Positions 27,753-38,636 of a DNA stretch of 64,000 bases are shown here, one piece after another. Numbering within the stretch: the first letter of the stretch is position 1; every line of letters begins with the position of its first letter. The stretch is from Thalassoroseus pseudoceratinae (lineage in GTDB: Bacteria > Planctomycetota > Planctomycetia > Planctomycetales > Planctomycetaceae): positions 620,001 to 684,000 of the forward strand of contig NZ_JAALXT010000003.1 in NCBI RefSeq assembly GCF_011634775.1, written 5' to 3'. Below the pieces are notes generated by a model, which saw nothing but the letters and a program-made list of their open reading frames with translations, searched no databases and was not told where the DNA came from. Both the position numbers and the translations under genes were made by a program.

Positions 27753-28958
27753 ATGGGAGCACTCTGGAAAGAATTGCCGGTCGAACCAGTCACCACTGAC
27801 TTTGGTGACAATCCATTTGACCCGAACTCGAAAGCGGATTTAGTCCATGTGCACGGACGGAATCGAAAGCATTTGCGAGAGGCAATTCGGAGTGAATGCA
27901 AGAACGAACCAGGTGTTTACGGCATGCTCGATGCCGATGGTGTGCTGATTTACGTCGGTAAGTCCAAACAACTTCGGACACGCATCCTCAGTTACTTTAC
28001 GCCTGGTCAGCAGAAGGAAAAGTCGGGCCGGATCATTCGGCGAACACACTCTATGATGTGGGAACCGGCGGGGACTGAGTTTGCGGCATTGTTGCGAGAA
28101 CTGCATCTGATCCAAACGCGACGGCCGGCTTGGAATGTCAAAGACATGCCCAAACGAATGCGGGCCAACTATGTGTGCATCGGGCGTCCCAAAGCCCCTG
28201 GAGTGTACGTGACGAATCGGCAGGCGGACCACGTGACACATTCCTTCGGACCATTGCGAGGCAGTCGTCGTGTGAAGGCTGCAGTCGAGGCGCTTAACCG
28301 GCATTGTCGATTACGTGACTGCCCGAATTCGGTGCCGATGCGGTTTACCGATCAGCGGGGGTTGTTCGATTCTGCCGATCGGCCCGGCTGTCTTCGGTTG
28401 GAAATGGGGACGTGTCTCGGCCCATGTGTCGGGGCATGCTCGCGACGTTCCTATACCCAGCAGGTCAGGCAGGCTCAAGCATTCTTGGAGGGCGAAGACC
28501 TCAGTTTGCTCGATGAGGTCGCTTCGCAAATGCAAACAGCAGCGGCCGGGCGATTGTTCGAGTTGGCAGCGCGACTCCGTGATGAATTGGAATCCCTCAC
28601 GGTGCTGCGGGAAATCTTGGATCGTCTCCAAACGGCTCGTCAGGAGTTTACATTCATTTATCCGCATGGGGCCGGTGAGCATGCGATTTGGTATCTCATT
28701 CGGGGCGGGCAGGTCGCCAGCGTCGTCGCCCCACCGACCGATGCCGACTCCGCAACCGCCGCCCGAAAGGAGATCGACCGCATCTACCACCGCCGTTTGC
28801 CAAACGATGATTTGACGATGCAACGTCCCGATACGTTGATGCTTGTAAGCTCATGGTTCCATCGCAAACCGCAACGTCTCGACAATACACTATCGCTCGC
28901 GACCGCACGGCGACGCTGCACAATGAAGGCGAGACAATCGACGGAATCGGTTTGTTGA
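27753..28958 (+). CDS. GIY-YIG nuclease related to Cho / N-terminal half of UvrC
   Basis: 401 residues with GGGAGGG five bases before the ATG. The GIY-YIG domain is at about residues 50-90 (GVYGMLDADGVLIYVGKSKQLRTR), followed by the Cys-rich linker and the region corresponding to the UvrB-binding UVR motif (AAAGRLFELAARLRDELESL). The RNase H-like C-terminal half and helix-hairpin-helix domain of UvrC are missing, as in Cho, which makes only the 3' incision. A UvrC-like role in nucleotide excision repair is likely. The last 30 residues are low in similarity to anything I recognise. Confidence 0.8.
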   Translation: MGALWKELPVEPVTTDFGDNPFDPNSKADLVHVHGRNRKHLREAIRSECKNEPGVYGMLDADGVLIYVGKSKQLRTRILSYFTPGQQKEKSGRIIRRTHSMMWEPAGTEFAALLRELHLIQTRRPAWNVKDMPKRMRANYVCIGRPKAPGVYVTNRQADHVTHSFGPLRGSRRVKAAVEALNRHCRLRDCPNSVPMRFTDQRGLFDSADRPGCLRLEMGTCLGPCVGACSRRSYTQQVRQAQAFLEGEDLSLLDEVASQMQTAAAGRLFELAARLRDELESLTVLREILDRLQTARQEFTFIYPHGAGEHAIWYLIRGGQVASVVAPPTDADSATAARKEIDRIYHRRLPNDDLTMQRPDTLMLVSSWFHRKPQRLDNTLSLATARRRCTMKARQSTESVC

Positions 28959-29053
28959 AAGCGGCCGAGTGAGGCTCGGGCGACCCTACCGAGATGCGGC
29001 ATCGAATCGGTATGATACGGTTTTGCATGTGACAACTCGGAGAAATCGAATCG

Positions 29054-30454
29054 ATGGTTCGCGACTTCACCACCGAAAGCCTCTCGCACGACCCCATTCA
29101 CGGCTATATCCCCTTCATTTCTCCGAACGGTTTGCCAAGCGACGAGGTCGCTGAGCAGCAGATTATCGATCACCCATGGGTGCAACGGCTTCGAAAAATT
29201 CATCAGCTCCAAACCGCGTGGTGGGTGTTTCCGTCCGCCGAACATATGCGGTTTCAACACGTGCTCGGAGCGATGCACTTGGCATCGCAGGTGATTGACG
29301 CTTGGTATGATTCCCTCGCCGACTCATGTGCCAACGTGCCGTCCCGTGGATACGTGGAATGCCTCGTTCGGATGTCCGCCTTGCTCCATGATGTGGGGCA
29401 CGGTCCGTTCGGGCACTTCTTTGATGACCACTACCTGTCGCAATGGGACGTCACGCACGAGGACATCGGCTCGCACATTATCCTCCACCATCTAGGGGAT
29501 CTGTTGCGTGGTGTTCGGAGATGTCCCGGGGCTCAGTTGCAACCGCTTGAAGAACTTGATCCGGCGCAAATCGCCTGGCTAATCCGACGACCGAAACATG
29601 CCGATGACGAAGGCCATCCCGATTGGCTGTGCAAGCTGCGAGCGCTCTTCAGCGGAATCTACACCGTCGACAATATGGACTTCGTGCTCCGCGATGCGTA
29701 CATGTCCGGCTACAGCTTAAGGGCGTTCGACCTGTCGCGGTTGCTACATTACACATTCTTTACGCCGGCCGGACTGACGATTCATTCACGCGGATTGCCA
29801 ACGTTAATCAACTTCATCGAGACACGAGCGAACCTGTTCCGCACCATCTATTTTCACCGCACAGTGCGGGCGTTGGATCTGGCGTTGGAAGAACTCTTTC
29901 CAGAGACGATGGCTCGTTTGTTCCCCGGTAATCCATTGGAACATCTCGACGCGTATCAAGCTTTCACGGAGTTTTCGTTTCTCGTCGATGTCGATCGTTT
30001 TTCCGACAGTGACGACCCTGCGACGCGTGAACTTGGGAATCAATGGGATCAAATCTTGGAACGACAAGTGCCGTGGAAGATGGCGTGCGAACGCACCATC
30101 AATTTTCATGTGGGGACGTCTGAGCAAACCTCGATCTTTGGGGAATCCGATATCATCGAACGGCGATTGCGGCGAAATCTGCCGGCCGAAATTCGCGATA
30201 TTCCATTGGCGTTCGATGTCGCTCGGCATTATCACCGACCAAACGCCCGGTTGCCGACGGCTGGGCTCAATTTCCTTCTCGACCCCGCCTACGATGGACC
30301 GCGAATGCTGAGTGATGATGAATTGTTTCGAGCGTTGCCGACGAGTTTTCTGATCTTCCGTGTTTACTCACGGGATCACCAATATGATCCCGCTTTGAAC
30401 GTGGCGCTCGATTCCGTGGTTGGGGCAACCACAGATGCAAAGACGAACATGTAG
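29054..30454 (+). CDS. HD-domain phosphohydrolase (dGTPase/SAMHD1-like)
   Basis: 466 residues. The opening DPIHGYIPF, the segment RLRKIHQLQTAWWVFPSAEH, and the metal-binding pair at about residue 113 (ALLHDVGHGPFGHFFD) with the earlier His in MRFQHVLGAMHL give the H...HD...D ligand set. Related enzymes hydrolyse dNTPs or act as regulatory phosphohydrolases; the substrate cannot be told here. It follows the nuclease gene by 95 bp on the same strand and converges on serC. Confidence 0.85.
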   Translation: MVRDFTTESLSHDPIHGYIPFISPNGLPSDEVAEQQIIDHPWVQRLRKIHQLQTAWWVFPSAEHMRFQHVLGAMHLASQVIDAWYDSLADSCANVPSRGYVECLVRMSALLHDVGHGPFGHFFDDHYLSQWDVTHEDIGSHIILHHLGDLLRGVRRCPGAQLQPLEELDPAQIAWLIRRPKHADDEGHPDWLCKLRALFSGIYTVDNMDFVLRDAYMSGYSLRAFDLSRLLHYTFFTPAGLTIHSRGLPTLINFIETRANLFRTIYFHRTVRALDLALEELFPETMARLFPGNPLEHLDAYQAFTEFSFLVDVDRFSDSDDPATRELGNQWDQILERQVPWKMACERTINFHVGTSEQTSIFGESDIIERRLRRNLPAEIRDIPLAFDVARHYHRPNARLPTAGLNFLLDPAYDGPRMLSDDELFRALPTSFLIFRVYSRDHQYDPALNVALDSVVGATTDAKTNM

Positions 30455-30463
30455 GATTGGCGT

Positions 30464-31546
30464 TTAGCCATTCTTCTGTTCAAAGTCTCGCATGAACGCT
30501 ACGAGGCTTTCGACGTCTTGGGGCTCGAAGGCGTTGTAAATGCTAGCCCGCATTCCGCCGACGCTGCGGTGTCCTTTGAGTCCATCAAAACCAGCTTCCG
30601 TTGCAGCTTTGATGAACGCGGCATCTTTGTCCGCGTCGCCGGTGACGAAGCACACATTCATCTTCGAACGGCTGTCCGTGTCGGCTGTTGCTTTGAAAAG
30701 CTGGCTTTGGTCGAGGTATGAATACAAAGTCGCGGCTTTCGCAGCGTTCCGCTCGCCAATTTTCTCCAACCCGCCTTGCTCTTGGATCCATTTCAGGGTC
30801 AAGCTGATGATGTAGATTCCGAATGTTGGAGGCGTGTTGAACATCGACTCTTTGTCGGCATGCGTGCGATATTGCAACATCGTTGGCAAATCGGATTTGC
30901 CTTGCTCGACGAGGTCCTTCCGAACAATCACGAGCGTCACGCCGCTGGGCCCCAGGTTCTTTTGAGCTCCTGCGTAGATCATGCCATACTTGTTGACATC
31001 CAGCGGACGGCTGAAAATGTCGCTGCTCGCATCGCAGGCGAGAAACGCACCATTTGGGACTTCCGGTTCCGTGGAAAACTCGGTCCCGTAAATGGTGTTG
31101 TTCGACGTGAAGTGCACATAACGGGCGGACGAACTGGTCTTTCGTTCCTTCGGAATGTAGCAGAAGTTGCGGTCTTCGCTGGAGCAAACAATGTTCACGT
31201 TGCCGAACTTCTTGGCTTCCTTGACGGCTTTCTGCGACCAAGAACCGGTGACAAGATAGTCAGCAGTTTGATCGGTGTCTAGAAAGTTCATCGGGACCAT
31301 GAAGAACTGCGTCGACGCTCCACCTTGCAGGAAGAGGATGTCGTAATCATCTGAGATTCCTGCAACCTCGCGGCAACGTTTCACGGCGTTTTCGTAGACG
31401 CTGACAAAGGCTTTGCCACGATGCGAATGCTCGAGGACGCCAATTCCGGTGCCATCGAGTGAAATCAAAGCTTCCTGGGCTTCTTCGAGAACAGAAAGCG
31501 GCAGAGCAGCGGGACCAGCGGAGAAATTGATTTTGCGATCGACCAT
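30464..31546 (-). CDS. serC: Phosphoserine aminotransferase
   Basis: 360 residues from ATG 31546, with GAGG five bases upstream; longer starts lack such a site. The opening [20 protein letters not shown] and the PLP lysine in [16 protein letters not shown] (about residue 195) are typical. It makes 3-phosphoserine from 3-phosphohydroxypyruvate and glutamate in serine biosynthesis and can also serve pyridoxal phosphate synthesis. The stop lies 9 bp from the stop of the HD-domain gene. Confidence 0.95.
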   Translation of the reverse strand: MVDRKINFSAGPAALPLSVLEEAQEALISLDGTGIGVLEHSHRGKAFVSVYENAVKRCREVAGISDDYDILFLQGGASTQFFMVPMNFLDTDQTADYLVTGSWSQKAVKEAKKFGNVNIVCSSEDRNFCYIPKERKTSSSARYVHFTSNNTIYGTEFSTEPEVPNGAFLACDASSDIFSRPLDVNKYGMIYAGAQKNLGPSGVTLVIVRKDLVEQGKSDLPTMLQYRTHADKESMFNTPPTFGIYIISLTLKWIQEQGGLEKIGERNAAKAATLYSYLDQSQLFKATADTDSRSKMNVCFVTGDADKDAAFIKAATEAGFDGLKGHRSVGGMRASIYNAFEPQDVESLVAFMRDFEQKNG

Positions 31547-31648
31547 GTTGACCTCAATTAACCATTGCAAACCCCGTGCTCGTTGGCAGGATCATCTGAC
31601 CGCCGAGTCACGGAGAGACACGAAGTAGCTTTGACCAACCGTATGTAA

Positions 31649-32716
31649 CTAAAGAATTTCCAAGGTCGGCATGCTGCCACCTTCGAGGAGTTTCTTGGCG
31701 ACTCCTAACGCGACCTGTTGCGAGATGTTCATCAGCGGCTCACGAGCCGAGCTGTCTTCGTCGAACAGTTTCGCCATGTTCCCGGCATCGCCTTGAATCC
31801 GAACCTGGGCGTCGATGGGCATTTCACCGAGAAACGGAACGTCCATTTCTTTGGCTTTCTCGCAGGCCCCACCGCGACCGAAGACGTCGCCACTCATGTT
31901 TTCGACGATTCCCAACACAGGAATACGAACTTGGTTGAACATGCTGATGGCTTTGACGGCATCCAACAACGCGACCTGTTGCGGGGTGCAGACGATGACG
32001 GCTCCCGCCAATCCGAGCAGTTGCGATAGCGTCAACGAGACATCACCGGTCCCCGGTGGCATGTCGATGATGAGATAATCCAGCTCGCCCCATTCCACGT
32101 CTTTGAGGAACTGAGTCAGCGTTTTGTGCAACATCGGCCCACGCCAGACGACCGCTTGATCCGGCTTGACGAAGAAGCCGATCGACATGACTTTCACGCC
32201 GCCTTCGGCCACATTTGGCTCGATTCGCATCACGCCCGGTGACGGTTCACTCGCGGCGGGTTGACCTTCGACGTTCAACATATGTGGAATGCTCGGGCCG
32301 TAAACATCGGCATCCATCAAACCGACCGACGCACCCAATTCTTTGAGGCCATACGCGATCGATGCCGCCATGGTGCTCTTGCCAACGCCCCCCTTGCCGC
32401 TGCCAACCGCGATGACGTTCTTGACCTTTAGCCCGATCGAACCGCCACTGTCCTTGCCCCGCACTTTGACTGTGTAATCGACGGTGACTTCACCCGCATC
32501 CGAATGGGCGTCCGCGATGGTCTTTTGAATTGCCGTCGTCAACTCGTCCTTTTGCGGGTAGCCGTAGAGTGGAAGTTCAACGGTGATCGTAATCCGTCCG
32601 TCAGCGATCGACGCCTCTTTCAGCGTTCTTAACGTCGAGAGCGGCTGCTGAAAGACCGGGTCGACCGTTTTGCCGGCGGTTTGCAACAAGTCTGATTCGG
32701 TGAATGAGTGAGTCAT
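31649..32716 (-). CDS. mrp: Mrp/ApbC-type P-loop ATPase, iron-sulfur carrier
   Basis: 355 residues from ATG 32716. An N-terminal MIP18/DUF59-like domain (about 1-90) is joined to a ParA/MinD-type ATPase with the deviant Walker A, GSGKGGVGKST, and DADVYGPSIPHML. Such proteins carry or transfer iron-sulfur clusters to target enzymes in the cytoplasm. The C-terminal CxxC pair of many ApbC proteins is reduced to a single Cys here. The start overlaps the stop of the upstream pseudo-receiver gene (ATGA), so the two are translationally coupled. Confidence 0.93.
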   Translation of the reverse strand: MTHSFTESDLLQTAGKTVDPVFQQPLSTLRTLKEASIADGRITITVELPLYGYPQKDELTTAIQKTIADAHSDAGEVTVDYTVKVRGKDSGGSIGLKVKNVIAVGSGKGGVGKSTMAASIAYGLKELGASVGLMDADVYGPSIPHMLNVEGQPAASEPSPGVMRIEPNVAEGGVKVMSIGFFVKPDQAVVWRGPMLHKTLTQFLKDVEWGELDYLIIDMPPGTGDVSLTLSQLLGLAGAVIVCTPQQVALLDAVKAISMFNQVRIPVLGIVENMSGDVFGRGGACEKAKEMDVPFLGEMPIDAQVRIQGDAGNMAKLFDEDSSAREPLMNISQQVALGVAKKLLEGGSMPTLEIL

Positions 32717-33132
32717 CGCGGAAATTTCGTCTCGATAGGAGGACTGTTTGTCGACGCCCGCAGTTGACGGCGGCACCATTGCCCAAGTCGGTCACCTGCG
32801 AGGGGCTTGAGAAGGAATTCCGTGGCACCAAGTTCTCGAATCGGCAGTTCCAATTCACGGAAGGCTGTCGAAGCAATCACCAGGACCGGACAATCCCACG
32901 TCGGGCGACTCGCGTATTGGCCGAGGAACTGCAGACAATTCGCCGGCTGGTCGTCCAAATTCAAAATGACAACTGGTGGGCTCACCGGCATCGACGAATT
33001 GGGCTTCGTCAATTGAGGTAAGTCCTGAAGTCGACTGCAGGATCGAATTCGCACGTCTTCAACCAAGAATTGCCGTTGCAATTCCGGGAGCCACCACGGC
33101 TTTTTCTCGAAGACGATGAGGGTTCCGTTCAT
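32713..33132 (-). CDS. Degenerate response-regulator receiver-like protein
   Basis: 139 residues from ATG 33132 (GGAG six bases upstream). The pattern of strands is that of a receiver: TLIVFEKKPWW at strand 1, PPVVILNLDD at strand 3, PVLVIAST at strand 4 and TEFLLKPL at strand 5. The usual acidic pair after strand 1 is replaced by Glu-Lys, and the phosphorylated Asp appears to be Asn (ILNLDD); the late Lys is kept. It is probably a phosphorylation-independent pseudo-receiver. It overlaps mrp by four bases, so its role may be linked to that gene's product. The receiver assignment is by eye. Confidence 0.6.
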   Translation of the reverse strand: MNGTLIVFEKKPWWLPELQRQFLVEDVRIRSCSRLQDLPQLTKPNSSMPVSPPVVILNLDDQPANCLQFLGQYASRPTWDCPVLVIASTAFRELELPIRELGATEFLLKPLAGDRLGQWCRRQLRASTNSPPIETKFPR

Positions 33133-33226
33133 TGAAACTCCATCCCGCTTGCGCGGCCCGATTGTAGAGTGCCACCCCAACGAAAACAACTGCTCACGAT
33201 CTGCGGCCACCGGTGGAATTCGCAAT

Positions 33227-34771
33227 TCATCGTAGCAATCTGATTCGAATTGCGTGACACGCTGCGATCAAGAATTCGTTCTTGAAGATCATCATGATGC
33301 CAAGATAAATCGCACTGCCCAATACCGCGAGTCCGATTGTCTGGCTGGGTGTCGTGGGATTGGCGATCGTCTTTGTAACGAAACACGCCATCGCCGACGC
33401 AATAACAGTGTGAATCAGGGTTCTGAACACGCCCTGTCCAATTCTCGAATCGTGGAACCGGCGGAGCAGGGCAATTGCCAGAAAAACCACATTCAAGAGG
33501 ATGGCGAGAGAAGTGACGTAAGTGATGGCGATAAGACCGAAACGGGGGACGAGCAAAAACTTCAGTCCGACTCCGATAGCCAACGCAATAAAACTGCACA
33601 CAACTGGTGTGCGGACGTCTTGCATGGCATGCAGGGATCGCGCGAGAATCTCACTGAGGCCGAACCCCACGATCAGTCCGCAATATCCCGTGAGCAGTGA
33701 TGCGACGACGATCGTGTCTTCTGGGAGGAATTCCCCGTGTTCGAACAGGGTGAGGACAATCGACGATGCATGAACGATGATGGCGGCGGCGACGGGGATC
33801 GCGAGGAATAACAAGAACCGAATTGACCGAGAGATCTCCGATTGAAGTTTGCCCCAATCACGCTCGGCAGCTCGAGCTGCGATGGCGGGAAATATGACCG
33901 CGATGATGCCACTCGGAATGAGCAACGCCAATGCATTGGCGACACGGGACGCATAACCCAAACGAGCCACGCCTCCCGCGTCCATACTTGATGCCAAATA
34001 ACGGTCGACTAATGGTTCAACGCGGAAATAGACTCCAGCCAGAATCAACGGCCAGAGTAATCGCAGGACGCGGTTCACGCCGGCATCGCTGGTGCTAAGC
34101 GTACATCTCCAATTTCCGAACAGTTGCGGGAGAAGAATGAGCACCGTCAGGATGGTCCCAGAGACAACAGACCACGCCACCGCATGGATGCTCCAGTCTT
34201 CGCGACCGAATCCGAGAAGTCCCAGCGTGAGAATCAATCCGGTCACGCTGGCCAACGGAGGGCGTGTGAACTCACCCCGAGCTTGGCAAACGGCATAGAG
34301 GAAGTTCGTCAGACTATTCAATAGTGTTAGCCAGCAGACGATCCGAAGTAATTCCGCGGCGAGTCCCGTTTGCGTGGATTCAAACCCTGGAAACAGAATT
34401 GCGATCCACCACTCAGCTGCGAGAAACAGCACGAGACTGAGCAACCCCATCACTCCACAGACCAGAAACTGCGTTTGCACGATCAGGCGGTTGGCGTTCG
34501 CTGGGCCATGTGTATGTGCTCGCTCCGCAAACACCGGGACAAAAGCGGACGGAAGCGGCCCGCACAGCACGGCACTAATGATCGCCGGCATTGTCATGGC
34601 AGCCACGTACGCATCGACGTCTTGACCAGCGCCATAAAACCACGCCACGAATAACTGCAAGCAAAATTGCAGCCCGAGATGCACCGTCGATAACAACGTT
34701 ACCGACGAAACCGCCCGGAGCGAGTTCTGCGGTTTCGTCGATGGTTCAGAGGACTCTGACTCTTGATTCAT
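33227..34771 (-). CDS. murJ: MurJ/MviN-family lipid II flippase
   Basis: 514 residues with about 13-14 hydrophobic segments; ATG 34771 is preferred over GTG 34774. The start VTLLSTVHLGLQFCLQLFVAW and DVDAYVAAMTMPAIISAVL resemble the first helices of MurJ, and FARPPLASV-like loops follow. The MOP superfamily flips undecaprenyl-linked wall precursors or polysaccharides; planctomycetes make peptidoglycan, which fits. A polysaccharide flippase of the same superfamily is the alternative. It lies 94 bp upstream of the pseudo-receiver gene on the same strand. Confidence 0.8.
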   Translation of the reverse strand: MNQESESSEPSTKPQNSLRAVSSVTLLSTVHLGLQFCLQLFVAWFYGAGQDVDAYVAAMTMPAIISAVLCGPLPSAFVPVFAERAHTHGPANANRLIVQTQFLVCGVMGLLSLVLFLAAEWWIAILFPGFESTQTGLAAELLRIVCWLTLLNSLTNFLYAVCQARGEFTRPPLASVTGLILTLGLLGFGREDWSIHAVAWSVVSGTILTVLILLPQLFGNWRCTLSTSDAGVNRVLRLLWPLILAGVYFRVEPLVDRYLASSMDAGGVARLGYASRVANALALLIPSGIIAVIFPAIAARAAERDWGKLQSEISRSIRFLLFLAIPVAAAIIVHASSIVLTLFEHGEFLPEDTIVVASLLTGYCGLIVGFGLSEILARSLHAMQDVRTPVVCSFIALAIGVGLKFLLVPRFGLIAITYVTSLAILLNVVFLAIALLRRFHDSRIGQGVFRTLIHTVIASAMACFVTKTIANPTTPSQTIGLAVLGSAIYLGIMMIFKNEFLIAACHAIRIRLLR

Positions 34772-34889
34772 CACATTCTAATCGGCAGACGGTCGGCTTG
34801 GATGCTAAGGGGCGACAACTCACAGGTCGGTGAGAATATCAAAAACCGACTACCGAAGGGATTGATGATTCTTCAAGTCACGGTTGGTT

Positions 34890-36416
34890 CTACGAAAATG
34901 CCGCTTGCGTCCGGGCGACGAGGTCACTGTCTGGCGATGTTGAGCTCTTCAACTCAAACACATTCGAAGAGAGGAATACGTTCCGCCATGCGGGAGAAAC
35001 GTTGTAAAAGTCCTCCAGCACGGCTGAACTGAATTTGTAATCGTGAGCGTCGCGACTCTTGCGATAGATCAACACACGGGCAGCATCGATCAAGTCATGG
35101 GGCGATTGGCTGTGTTCAAGGTGTGCCAATGTCATGCGGGCGGCTTCCATTGGTTCTCGTCCCAACGCGGTGAAGATGTCTCCTAAGCCTGTCTTTCCGA
35201 GTTCGGTATCTGTCTCGGTCAAGTCATCGATCGTAACGTCTTTGATCCGTCCGCGTGATTGCATCGCGTCGCGAAACATCGTGAGAAATGCCGCATTTTG
35301 AAGCATCATCAGCCGACGAGTTTCGTCGTTGCCGCTGGTTCGGTAGGCGTACGCGAGGGCATTCGACGTGGTGTTCGCGTGCAAGGCGACAATGCCCGGC
35401 TGTCGCATCAGGAGTTCACCAGCAAAAACGAACAGACCGTCCCAAACCGATTGCGGCGAGACACCGGCATTGAGTAACTGCACAACTCGATCACAGGCTT
35501 CCTCATGGGAAGCTGTCCTCAGGTCCGCGACCAGTTCTTCGGTTGCGTCACGATCATGATTCCCGTTTCGCCAATCGTTGCGGATGGTTTGCACGAGTTT
35601 TTGGTTTCTTCGCCAAGGTTTATCGGCATCGGCGTCGCGATCTTTCGGATTGCCGTCCTCGTGCATGAGCAGAGCGTAGGTCAGTGAACGCAGAATAGGT
35701 TCCGCGTGTCGCCAACCGATGCATTGAAGCGTGCGAAAACTGTTTGCGACATAGATCGCTTTATGCCCAATCGAACGGAAATCACGGGCACCGTAGCGAA
35801 ACATCATCTCGTAAACTTCGTTGGCCCCAGACGTTCGAGCCAACCCGGCCACAGCGGCGTCGGCGGCGGAAACATCCCAGTTCTCCATTGCCGTCTGGAA
35901 TTGGCGAGTCGCTTTGTGCGCCGGCGGTATCGCAGATTCATCAACCGGCTGCATCACCCAGTCACCACGTTCGCGGACATCACGGGCGGCGGCGGATTTG
36001 AAGTAATCGAGCCCCCAGAATACGGGAAGCCAGCGTGTTTCCGGAGGCGAGGAAAGACTTGCCAGGTGAGTCGAATTCACTGCGAGCACGGTGTGAAACT
36101 TGTGTCCGACTGACGGACGCGGTTCCACATTTCTGACCCCCGCCAATTGCAGAGCAGCCAGCACTTCGGTGTAACTGAGGCCGCCCTGAATTCGCTTGGC
36201 GAATACGCCTAACACGTCTTCGCGAGGTGTTTCTTCCAGCAACCGCACGATCGGTTCGATGTCGGATTGCAGCGAAACGATGTCGCGAGTGCGTTCGAGT
36301 TCCGCAGCGGAGACCGGTCGCAGCGATCGAAATACGGAAAGATCGCCGCTCCCCAAGAAAGCCCCAGCTGCCAAACTGCTGGCTAAAAACTCGCGGCGTT
36401 TGAGGAAATTCGTCAT
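34890..36416 (-). CDS. Tat-exported protein of unknown function
   Basis: 508 residues from ATG 36416. The leader is of the twin-arginine type (KRREFLASSLAAGAFLGSG), so the protein is likely exported folded. The rest is largely helical, soluble and rich in His, Asp and Arg (DWRNGNHDRDATEELVADL). I do not recognise a family or an active site. It may bind a cofactor, given its Tat export (inference). It sits between murJ and acs on the same strand, with no close functional link. Confidence 0.7.
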   Translation of the reverse strand: MTNFLKRREFLASSLAAGAFLGSGDLSVFRSLRPVSAAELERTRDIVSLQSDIEPIVRLLEETPREDVLGVFAKRIQGGLSYTEVLAALQLAGVRNVEPRPSVGHKFHTVLAVNSTHLASLSSPPETRWLPVFWGLDYFKSAAARDVRERGDWVMQPVDESAIPPAHKATRQFQTAMENWDVSAADAAVAGLARTSGANEVYEMMFRYGARDFRSIGHKAIYVANSFRTLQCIGWRHAEPILRSLTYALLMHEDGNPKDRDADADKPWRRNQKLVQTIRNDWRNGNHDRDATEELVADLRTASHEEACDRVVQLLNAGVSPQSVWDGLFVFAGELLMRQPGIVALHANTTSNALAYAYRTSGNDETRRLMMLQNAAFLTMFRDAMQSRGRIKDVTIDDLTETDTELGKTGLGDIFTALGREPMEAARMTLAHLEHSQSPHDLIDAARVLIYRKSRDAHDYKFSSAVLEDFYNVSPAWRNVFLSSNVFELKSSTSPDSDLVARTQAAFS

Positions 36417-36509
36417 CGCGTGGTCTCCCAGAGCGTGTGGAGTGTCAGAGGGCAACACTCCACCATTCTACGGATTTCACGCGATGACCGAAGCAAATTC
36501 TCGTGAGGT

Positions 36510-38471
36510 TTACTCGGAATCTTCCTTGGCCATGAGTTTCTCCAAGACACTGCGATCTTCGAGCGTGGTCGTATCCCCGGCACTTTCACGACCGGCGGCG
36601 ATGTCGCGAAGAAGTCGCCGCATGATCTTACCACTTCGCGTCTTCGGAACGGCAGCCGCGAATCGGATTTGGTCCGGCGTCGCGATAGCGCCGATCTGGC
36701 CGCGAACGTGTTGCGTCAGTTCTTTTAGCAGCTCATCGCTGCCGTTGCCGCTCTTGAGCGTGACGAAACAGCAGATTCCTTCGCCTTTGAGATCGTGCGG
36801 GAATCCGACTACCGCCGCTTCCGCAACTTCCGGATGGCTGACCAACGCACTTTCGATTTCCATCGTGCTTAACCGGTGCCCGGAGACGTTCAACACGTCA
36901 TCCACGCGACCCATCACCCAGTAGTAGCCGTTATCATCGCGACGGGCACCGTCACCCGCAAAGTAACAGCCATCAATCTTGCTGAAGTACGTTTCGATGA
37001 ACCGATCGTGATCGCCGTAAAGCGTGCGGAGCATGTGCGGCCACGGTTGCGTCATGACGAGCAAACCGCCCGAGTTTTCCGGTTGGCTTTCGCCGGTTTC
37101 GTTGACGATGTCCGGCACAACTCCCGGTAGCGGACGGGTACAACTTCCCGGCGTCGTCGATGTAATGCCCGGTAATGGAGACAGCATGATCCCGCCGGTT
37201 TCCGTTTGCCACCACGTATCGACGATCGGGCACTTTTCCCGTCCGATCACCTTGTGATACCACATCCATGCTTCCGGGTTGATCGGCTCACCAACGGTTC
37301 CGAGCAACCGCAAGCTCGACAAATCGTAACGATTCGGGAACTCGTCTCCCCATTTGATGAACGCGCGAATGGCAGTTGGCGCAGTGTAGAAAATGTTGAC
37401 TTGGTATTTTTCAACGATTTCCCAGAATCGACCTTCATCCGGCCAGTTGGGAGCGCCTTCGTACATCAGCGTGGTGGTTCCGTTGGCCAACGGTCCGTAC
37501 ACGATGTAGCTGTGACCGGTGATCCAACCGATATCGGCGGTGCACCAGTACGTGTCTTCTTCCTTGAGGTCGAACACCCAGTTCGTGGTGAGCATTGCAC
37601 CGAGCATGTAGCCGCCGGTGGAGTGCATCACACCTTTTGGTTTGCCTGTGGAACCGGAGGTGTAAAGAATGAACAGCGGGTGTTCGCTGTCGAGCGGTGT
37701 GGCGGGGCAATCGGCGGACACGTCGTCCATCAACTCGTGCCACCAGTAATCACGGTCAGGCACCATCTCGACATCACAGCCGACACGGTTGACGACCACA
37801 ACTTTTTCGACCGAGGAGGATTTCTCCAAGCTCGTGTCGACATTCTGTTTCAAAGCAATCTCTTTGCCTCGTCGCCAACCACCATCGGCGGTAATGACAA
37901 CTTTCGATTGCGCGTCGTTGTTGCGGTCGGCAATGGCGTCGGCACTGAAGCCACCGAAGATGATCGAGTGTGTCGCTCCAATTCGGGCACAAGCGAGCAT
38001 TGCGATCGCCAGTTCCGGAATCATTGGCATGTAGAGTGTCACGCGGTCGCCGGTCTCGACACCCAGCTTCTTCAGAACATTTGCGAACTTGCAGACTTCG
38101 CGATGCAATTCTTGATACGTCAACGTCCGCGTATCACCGGGTTCGCCTTCCCAGATGATGGCTGCTTTGTTTTTTCGCCACGTCTTCAAGTGCCGATCGA
38201 GACAATTGTAAGACGCATTGATTTGCCCGCCCGAGAACCACTTGGTTTCGGGCATATCGCCTTCGAGGACGGTATCCCACGTCTTGAACCAATCCAAGTT
38301 TTCGGCCATTTCACCCCAGAAACCGGCGGGGTCGTCTTTGGCCTTCTGGCACATGGCTTGGTATTGTTCTTCGGACGAAATGTTCGCCTGGGCGGCGAAA
38401 TCCGCTGGCGGGGGGAACATCCGCGTTTCTTGAAGGACACTTTCGATCCGTTCATCAGCGGGAGCGCTCAT
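36510..38471 (-). CDS. acs: Acetyl-CoA synthetase
   Basis: 653 residues, the usual length, from ATG 38471 with GAGGA eight bases upstream; the further extension lacks such a site. The AMP-binding motif [15 protein letters not shown] (about residue 270), the WWQTETGG block, and the acetylation-site lysine in [13 protein letters not shown] near the C-terminus are all present. It activates acetate with ATP and CoA. The gene stands alone; activity in the family is controlled by lysine acetylation. Confidence 0.96.
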   Translation of the reverse strand: MSAPADERIESVLQETRMFPPPADFAAQANISSEEQYQAMCQKAKDDPAGFWGEMAENLDWFKTWDTVLEGDMPETKWFSGGQINASYNCLDRHLKTWRKNKAAIIWEGEPGDTRTLTYQELHREVCKFANVLKKLGVETGDRVTLYMPMIPELAIAMLACARIGATHSIIFGGFSADAIADRNNDAQSKVVITADGGWRRGKEIALKQNVDTSLEKSSSVEKVVVVNRVGCDVEMVPDRDYWWHELMDDVSADCPATPLDSEHPLFILYTSGSTGKPKGVMHSTGGYMLGAMLTTNWVFDLKEEDTYWCTADIGWITGHSYIVYGPLANGTTTLMYEGAPNWPDEGRFWEIVEKYQVNIFYTAPTAIRAFIKWGDEFPNRYDLSSLRLLGTVGEPINPEAWMWYHKVIGREKCPIVDTWWQTETGGIMLSPLPGITSTTPGSCTRPLPGVVPDIVNETGESQPENSGGLLVMTQPWPHMLRTLYGDHDRFIETYFSKIDGCYFAGDGARRDDNGYYWVMGRVDDVLNVSGHRLSTMEIESALVSHPEVAEAAVVGFPHDLKGEGICCFVTLKSGNGSDELLKELTQHVRGQIGAIATPDQIRFAAAVPKTRSGKIMRRLLRDIAAGRESAGDTTTLEDRSVLEKLMAKEDSE

Positions 38472-38636
38472 GGTGAGATTCCTCGGGCGGTTGTCAATCG
38501 GTTGTTGTGAAGTCGGTAGACCACTACGCGAGCCACATCGTCGCGTTATGTGATGCAATTCTGATATGTTCGCCGATCTTAGGGCTGAGTTCGCAAAATA
38601 TCAAACATGTCGTTTGATGGATTTATCGAGATATCT

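Noticed and set aside
37206-38510. Long open frame on the plus strand opposite acs
   Set aside because: Antisense to a complete acs with all motifs; the protein sequence is low in complexity and unrecognised.
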